Shown here in pieces: positions 57,759 to 64,000 of a stretch of 64,000 nt of DNA (the stretch's first letter is position 1; every line of letters starts with the position of its first letter). The notes beneath the pieces were generated by a model. It saw only the letters and a list, made by a program, of their open reading frames with translations. It was not told the origin of the DNA and made no database searches. The stretch covers positions 244,511 through 308,510 of the forward strand of contig JAVSML010020429.1 of assembly GCA_038503035.1 (NCBI GenBank), read 5' to 3'. Position numbers and translations under genes: made by a program. Source of the stretch: Crocodylus rhombifer (lineage: Eukaryota > Chordata > Crocodylia > Crocodylidae).

Positions 57759-58453
57759 AAGCACCGCCAAGGCTTGCAAGGTCTGCGTACCCCAGACTGC
57801 ACAGAGCCATCACAGAGACCAGTGCACTCCAGACTTGCACATGTGCTCTAGGAAGGGGGCCAGCCAGATGTAGGTGCCCCAAGGGAGACTCCCAAAGCAT
57901 AGTTTGGGGTCTGGCACAGTGAAGTGGGTGGCTCTACATGGTAGTGCCCTCTACTAGGCTGCCACAGAGGGAACCGCTTGGAGGAGGTGAAACACTAAAA
58001 TGTCATATAAATGAGTACACTGGTGGGCAATATAAAAACAAACAAAAAAACCCCACAAACTTCTTCTTGCATCATGAATTTCTACCATCCAAAGACTGTT
58101 CATTAGCCTTGAAAATGATAGCTCTCTTAAAATCTGAAAGGAGGACTTGCTACCATTCAAAAGCCAAAAAGACTACCCAGTGCTTGTTGAAAGTCAGCAG
58201 AGCCCCGGGATGAAATCAGGGTAGAAAATGAATAATCACTGACACTTGGGACACTGGGCCAAATCTTCAGCTATTGTTATGAAAGGGACTTGTGCTAATG
58301 GACTCTTGCTGAAGATCTGACTTGATGCATTTCAGTCCATCCCCAGGTTAATGAGAGAAATCTTGTAGGTCGCTGTTTTTGCTGTAGAGAGTGAAGAATC
58401 TTGAGGGTTGCCAACCTGGTGCCTTTCACAACCAGAAGATTCATTGCTTTTAA
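57759..58453. other. Unannotated stretch
   Basis: No recognised repeat or exon. Confidence 0.4.
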
Positions 58454-58514
58454 AGCACTATTAGTGCTAAAATACTAATTATGAGGAAGCTGCGGCAAAG
58501 CACTTTTAGTGCTT
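58454..58514. repeat. Two related hairpins
   Basis: AGCACTATTAGTGCT (58454-58468) and AAGCACTTTTAGTGCTT (58498-58514) are perfect short inverted repeats with 3-base loops, about 44 bp apart, sharing the AGCACT/AGTGCT arms. Confidence 0.75.
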
Positions 58515-59029
58515 GTAAAGGGAACAGCTTGAAGGCAAGTTTGTCCACCTCTTAAAACAAGAGGAATTAAAAAAAAAAAAGCCTCCCAATACACATGCTT
58601 ATTTACCAAATGGGCATATGGAGGAGGAAAGGGGCAACAAATGCGATTTCTCAGCACCTGTTATCTTCTAACGCTCTGAAAATCTGCTCATGTTCGCAAC
58701 CAGAAACTCCGGGCAAGCCCTGCTTTTATCATGCAGGTGCTTGCAAAAGAGGAGGCTCTGACAGATTGATAGTATTGGAAATAGAAGTCTTCCCATTATT
58801 GACAGCTATATATTTGCTCAGCCAAATGGTTTTTCCCCCTTGAGGGAGGGAGGAAGGAAGAAACTGAGCGTGCGATGGGTCCAGAATGCCTAATGACTAG
58901 ATGCGCGCAGTTCCCAATGGCTCTCGGCATATTTTACACCAGTTCTCCACTTTGCCACGTTTCTCTGACAGGCAGGTCCTCGCACACCATTTAAGCGACT
59001 CGTACCAGACTTCACGGAAGATAATTCTC
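58515..59029. other. Unannotated stretch
   Basis: An A12-class run lies near 58569-58580. No recognised repeat or exon. Confidence 0.4.
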
Positions 59030-59345
59030 CTCCGTTAAAAAGGGAAGAGAATTAAACTATGAACCCTAATCATGTTAATAGCCTGGCTTGACAGTATAGA
59101 TCGCTGAAGTGGCATTTCACATGTCCCATAAATTACCGATACAGTATCCCTCTCCGAATACGACTCCCTTCAAACACCTTTCTAGCACATTTGCATCCGC
59201 TCTCCTTTTCAAAGGTACTCACCCACCCAGTTGTTCTCATGATCCATAATCATATTGCTTTGCTCCTGGTTAGTGCTTTGAGGCTGCAGCAGACATATTA
59301 TGCAAAACATTTCTGCCCAGCTTCACCTGAAAATTAATTTACCAA
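59030..59345. promoter_or_regulatory. Candidate conserved noncoding element
   Basis: Repeat-free, with GAATTAAACTATG, CTAATCATGTTAATAGCC, ATCCATAATCATATTG, CATATTATGCAAAAC and GAAAATTAATTTACC (homeodomain and POU-like words) and no long frame. Inference from composition. Confidence 0.25.
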
Positions 59346-60440
59346 AAAAACAAACAAAAAAATTCTGTGCATAATTCCTAAAGCACACATAGTCAAAGCA
59401 TGCACCCTTCCTCCTAAGGGACTGGACTTAACACTTCTTTGCTGAAATACCAGCTAGGACATGCTTTTCACTAGTTTAAGCCTGACCCAAAAGGGATGGT
59501 GACGTTTTGGGGCATTTATTACTTGTTCTGTTGCTAGGACTGACTGGCTTTCCAGCACGAGCTGTCTCTTCTAAATCATCTTTTCCCTTCAGCAAGAATG
59601 ACCACATCCATAACATCTAGCAACACATTTACTACGACTTGGCACATTACTACAACTGGGTTCATACCATCATTGGGAACAAAAGCTCAACCACGGAGAA
59701 GAGATTTAATTGAATTTTGATTCCAGCCTGTTGAGGATCTCTCTCAATCCATGTGTAAATCCTGTTCCACTCCTGATTTTGGTGGATTCTGTAAATCTGC
59801 CAGGAAGGAGATTTTCAGAAACAAAATTTTAAAACCAAGAGAGTGGTTCCCTCTCTGCCCATCACAATTCCAGAAGAGTTTTAATTGCAGCAGGTAACAG
59901 ATACAAGGCAGGTAAGCACAGCATGCAAGCTGTAACAAAGATGCATGCCCCTACCTGCCTGATTTTATCAGCCCCACACTTTTAAAAGGACTTAAATCCT
60001 TAAATTTCCACAAACATTCACATACAGATTAAACATGGAATACAGCTGATAAGGTGAATATTGTTTCCTTTCATGCTGTATCTTTTTTTCCTCATTTAAG
60101 TCACTAGTTTTTCACTTCTTTAAAAGTGCCTTATTGCAAAACACTGCCCGACAAGGTCTGTGGGTCGAGACGGGTCTCAGCCACCACACAGGGAACGCGC
60201 TCATTTTTGTCTCTTGACTTTATTTCCCCCTCTTTACACTGGGGGGGAGAAACTCCCCTGTACGCGCTGAGCACAGAGAGAGCTTGCAAGCATATAGCAG
60301 GTGCTGTTTAACCGAAGATAAATAATTCTGTCAAATAACTTCTTTCAGATGTCTGTGAAATTGTTAATTCAGGAGAACATATCCCTGAAATACCAGCCAC
60401 TACAAGAGCATGCGGTGCGCCTCAGTGACATCGTAGGAAG
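59346..60440. other. Unannotated stretch
   Basis: No recognised repeat or exon. Confidence 0.4.
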
Positions 60441-60535
60441 ACACGGCCTGAGATTTTCAAAAAGGACCAGCAATTTGGGATCCTACGTTGTCTGCATCTT
60501 CAACCTGAGGCAACTTAAAAGCCTCATCCCTCAAG
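60441..60535. mobile_element. Possible MITE end
   Basis: GGCCTGAGATTTTCAAAAAG followed by GACCAGCAATTTGGGATCC resembles the 'ggcctgattttcagaggtgctgagc' end of a sauropsid MITE. The opposite end is not found. Confidence 0.3.
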
Positions 60536-61486
60536 GTGTTAACCTCGAGGTGTCAAGTGGTTCAACCAACCCATTTTCTGCCTCTCTCCATGGGGTCCCC
60601 TCCCCGTCTATCTTCCTGCCAGTCCATTCCTAGCATCCGACAAAGCAGGTTGCTGACTTTTAAAATGCATACCTCTGTACTAGTTCGGATGCCTCCCTGC
60701 CCTATGTTTGGCCTGACTTCAGACTAACCTGGATAACTTTCTCTCTATATATGGCTCCATCATCTAGTTGGTTATCCAACAGGTGGCTGGAGGGGGAGCA
60801 CATATGGTCCATAGGGAGTAACGTTGGGGTTGCTCAGCTCCAGCTGTACCACCGTCCTCCTTATCACTCTATCTGCAGCAGCATCCAGGGTTTCTGGGCT
60901 CCCCCTCCCTCCCTTGGTTTCTGTCTCGTGCCCCAACCCAGGGCAGCATGTGGACCCCTGGTAGCACGTGGCTTGCACTGGTGTGGCTCACATGGCGTGT
61001 GGCCTCCAGCCACTTAGAAGTTGAACAACTCCGATCTTTAAGTCATGGCAGACTCAGAAGCTCCTGTACCCACCAAGAAATCACATTATACTAGGATAAT
61101 ATAACGATCACATTTTAGGAGCCAAAAGAACCATGTTCAGTCATTTTATTATCAATTTTAAAAAGCCAGGATGTTGAAACTTGTTTCTAAGAGCAGTTTA
61201 AAGTTAGGATTCTGGACCATGCGGTCTCAGGCCATCTACCCAGCTGGTTATTTCAAAAGGGAGACTTAAAATCTAGAGCGCTCTTGGATAATCAACAGTA
61301 AAAACGGTGACTTCAAATGATTTTCTCTCTAAAATCTGACTTCATAGAGCCTATCGACATTACAGAACAAGTCTGAAGACTGCACAGAGCACACATTTCT
61401 CTAGCTTTCAGCATTAGAAATTATACGAGAAATGCTATGCTTTTTTAAATACGGTATCTTATGTTAATTGATAGTATCAGCATAGA
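60536..61486. other. Unannotated stretch
   Basis: No recognised repeat or exon. Confidence 0.4.
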
Positions 61487-61762
61487 ACGGTGGTTCTTAA
61501 CCAGGTTTAAATCCACTTAAATTTCTACAAACATGTAGAGATCAAAAATGGGCTCCCAGCGATTCCAAACAGGACTTCATAGTGTTGAACCCATTCTGAT
61601 CTGTTGGGGTCGTCCCGCGTGCTCTGCAACAGCAGAACTCCCCTAGTATTTTTCCGTAGTCAAAAAAAAACAAGTGAAAACTAAGAGCTGACATTTTCCA
61701 AGAGGCGCCTTGACTCTAACGAGGGATGCCTTGAACCTAAAAAGGTTGATAATCATTGGTGT
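61487..61762. mobile_element. hAT-type nonautonomous element
   Basis: Left GGTGGTTCTTAACCAGG and right AAAAGGTTGATAATCATTGG form hAT-like terminal inverted repeats (CAGNGGTTCTCAACC type). The interior includes GGTCGTCCCGCGTGCTCTGC, GCAACAGCAGAACTCCCCTA and AAGTGAAAACTAAGAGCTGA, shared with 32570-32650. No transposase. Target-site duplication unclear. Confidence 0.6.
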
Positions 61763-62877
61763 GAACAGAGAGAGTGAACTTAAAGGCAGTAGCACAAGGT
61801 GACTGAATTAGGAAAGAGCTCTCAGCCTTGCCTTTGCTTTTCCTGATGCTGCAATGCTACCTTAATGTTGAATTAATGCTCAGGTATTAAGCTGGGTTTT
61901 CCACCTGGGAAATAACAGACATATTTAACTGGTGTCAATATTCTTTCCCTCCTTGACAGGGGAGGAACGCCAAAAACAGATCCAACAGAACAAGCTGTTA
62001 TCGTGAGATACCAAAATCAGCCCGGTGCATTTTTATGCAGAGGATGTGTTAATCCTTTTTGTGAGCTACAAAGCGCGGATACTTATGCAGCAGGTTGGAA
62101 AACAGGTGAGGAAGCAGAATGTAGATGAGCCAAAAATCCCCCCAGAGAAGAGCAAAAAACATCTCTAGAAATATAAACTCCTTGCTGTCCATTCTATTTA
62201 TCCTTTCCAATTTACATGCATATCTCTGAGTCACAAATTAGTTGCATTTACCTTTTTTTTTTCTGGAGAAGAAACCTCATCTGCAGACACGTTGATAGTC
62301 ACTGTGAATTACTGACTCAAATAATTTGTTTCCTTGCTTGTATGCAAGTTATTTCCACATGGATTCCTTTAAACTAATTTAGAAGTATGGTTGTTTTACT
62401 TACAATATTGCAGCAGCAGGAAAAAAATGTGTTTTGGTCTTGTAAGATCCATTTATTGAGCTGATAAAACATTTCCAAATTAAAAGTGATTTTAAAATTA
62501 AAATGAGAATTTTGACTTGAGGCCAAAAAAAAGGAAGGAAGCTTACAGGCCATTTTTCCTCCTAGACTGAAGTCTACCTAGAAAGAGCCGTCTCTTAAGC
62601 ATGCTGCCAAACTATTGCCACCTATTCATGGATATGAAGAACAAGCCCTTTGCAACACTGAAAATATTTCACAGCAGTTTCAATCTTGCAGTTGGGGTGA
62701 ATAGGTGGGAGGTTAACAATGCAGTGATGCTGAGTTTATAGCACCGTACCCAGATTTAAAAAGAACAATTGGCACGTCAAAGAAAGTCGATGGCTCCTGG
62801 AGTAGCTCTCATGGGTAGCAGATTAGTCAGTTTGTAGTACTGTCTTTTATTGGGAAGAGAGGGTAGGAAAAGGGTCA
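61763..62877. other. Unannotated stretch
   Basis: No recognised repeat or exon. T10 near 62253. The sequence becomes CR1-like from about 62878. Confidence 0.4.
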
Positions 62878-63869
62878 GGTGGGCTGGGAACTGGCTAAGG
62901 GGTCAAACCCAGAGTTAGTGGACGGGTCTGTATCGTCTTGGCGGGAGGTGGCCAGGGGTGCCCTGCCGGCTTCAGTTTTTGGCCCCATGCTATTCAACAT
63001 CTTTATCAATGACTTAGATGAAGATGTGGTGAGCACGCTGGCCAAAGCTGTAGATGATACTAAGTTATGGGGCAAAGCGGTCACGCTAAGGGACAGGATG
63101 TGGATCCAAGAGGACTTGGACAAGCTAGAAATGGGGGGTGGAGTGGAAACTGGATGCAGTTCAATAAGGATAAATGCAGAGTGCTTCATTTGGGGACAAG
63201 TACCCAGTGACATGAACACAGATTAAAAGGAGATGTCCTGGCCAGTACGATGGCTGAAAGGGACCTTGGGGTTATAGTTGATCACAAGATGAAATGAGCC
63301 GCCAGTGCAATGCTAGGAAGTGATACTTCCTCTCTACTCGGCGCTGGCGAGACCCCAGCCGGAGTCCTGTGTCCAGTTCTGGGGACGCACTTCAAAAAAC
63401 TTGTGGGTAATTTTGAAAGGGCCCGGAGAAGGGCAACAAGAACAATTAAGGGCCTGAAGGACAAACCTTATGAGGAAAGACAAAGGGATCTAGGACTGTT
63501 CAGTCTGGGGAAGAGAAGACTAAGGGGGACTTGGTGGCCGTCTATATGTAAGGGGTGAATATCAGGAGCTGGAAGAAAAACTGCTTGCTGGGGCAGCCCA
63601 GGGGAGGACAAGGAGCAATGGCCATGAACTGTTGGAGCATGGTTTCAGGTTGGATGCAAGGAAGAACTTCTTCATGGTAAGGTTGCCCACAATCTGGACT
63701 AGACTTCCCATGGAGGTGGTGCAGGCCCCAAGCTTGGAAGTCTTCAAGAGGAGACTGGACAGACGCCTTGCTGGGATCGTTTGATCTTAGCCGTATTCCT
63801 GCCCGGAGCAGGGGGGTTGGTCTCCATGATCTTTCGAGGTCTCTTCCAGCCCTGCATTTCTATGATTCA
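62878..63869 (+). pseudogene. CR1 LINE 3' third (reverse transcriptase and 3' UTR), broken
   Basis: Best-preserved LINE in the window. The first frame (62879-63226) carries VFGPMLFNIFINDLDE and the catalytic-box region LAKAVDDTKLWG, where the usual FADD has become VDD preceded by A (VDD codons 63050-63058). The frame stops at 63224-63226. Then MAERDLGVIVDHKM follows in another register, a third piece (63310-63558) carries RRATRTIKGLKDKPYEERQR and LGLFSLGKRRLRG, and a last piece (about 63608-63785) carries GFRLDARKNFF and FKRRLDRRLAGIV, which end the CR1 protein. The 3' UTR has GAGCAGGGGGGTTGGTCTCC and ends ATTTCTATGATTC, the CR1 terminal repeat. It is 5' truncated, lacks the endonuclease, and is frameshifted at least twice, so it is dead. 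Confidence 0.9.
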
Positions 63870-64000
63870 AGTAACATCAGAGCTGCAGGGTAAGAAATCG
63901 GCAGTGCCAAAATGACTCTGGTGCTCAAATCTCACAGACGGTCAAATGTCAAAGTCCAAATGAAAGCCAACAGATGCTTTTTTGAAAATCAACTTGAAGA
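63870..64000. other. Unannotated window end
   Basis: Short unique flank downstream of the CR1 terminus. Nothing recognised. Confidence 0.4.

Overview
This window looks like intergenic or intronic DNA from a sauropsid vertebrate, most likely a crocodilian (alligator-like), with a turtle as the main alternative. No prokaryotic gene organisation is present: there are no operons, no spaced ribosome binding sites and no long intact reading frames. The recognisable content is a reptilian repeat set: CR1 LINE 3' ends on both strands, a second non-LTR reverse-transcriptase fossil, Penelope-like tails with hammerhead-type cores, hAT-type and other MITEs, MIR and L2-like fossils, and two tRNA-derived SINE types. 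The repeats are diverged but still readable, which fits a slowly evolving genome. The species call is inference. I found no exon, tRNA, rRNA or known ncRNA gene that I could support. Every longer reading frame is either inside a repeat or of a length expected by chance.

Layout. 0-3 kb: nothing recognised. 3.0-3.3 kb: a tRNA-headed SINE with a perfect 11-bp target-site duplication. 6.4-11 kb: a MITE, a Penelope-like remnant, CR1 and L2 scraps, a 62-bp-unit minisatellite split by a 186-bp hAT MITE, and an exact 26-bp hairpin-forming repeat pair. 11-16.5 kb: mostly unique, with a candidate conserved noncoding element near 13.3 kb. 16.5-17.2 kb: three Penelope-like tails on the minus strand. 18-22.5 kb: a short MITE, a CR1 3' end, a partial relative of the 3-kb SINE followed by a Penelope-like tail, and a nested palindrome/microsatellite locus. 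22.5-31.8 kb: mainly unique, with candidate conserved elements, two CTCF-like motifs and a CA-rich tract. 31.8-34.6 kb: a 600-bp foldback element, two further DNA-transposon remnants, a CR1 tail and a 42-bp repeat pair. 34.6-39.4 kb: unique sequence including the best conserved-element candidate (35.6-36.3 kb). 39.4-40.2 kb: the longest Penelope-like copy. 41.5-49 kb: MIR, CR1, a SINE/MIR/L2 cluster and the second reverse-transcriptase fossil. 49-64 kb: mostly unique, with CR1 at 52.2 kb, a hAT remnant at 61.5 kb and the best-preserved CR1 (reverse transcriptase through 3' end) at 62.9-63.9 kb.

No genes work together here. What can be read is insertion history (elements nested in, or beside, one another) and possible cis-regulatory DNA between the repeats. 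The most distinctive signals are the hammerhead-like CTGANGA...GAAA cores in the Penelope-like tails, the SINE with its own target-site duplication, the interrupted minisatellite, and the long foldback element.
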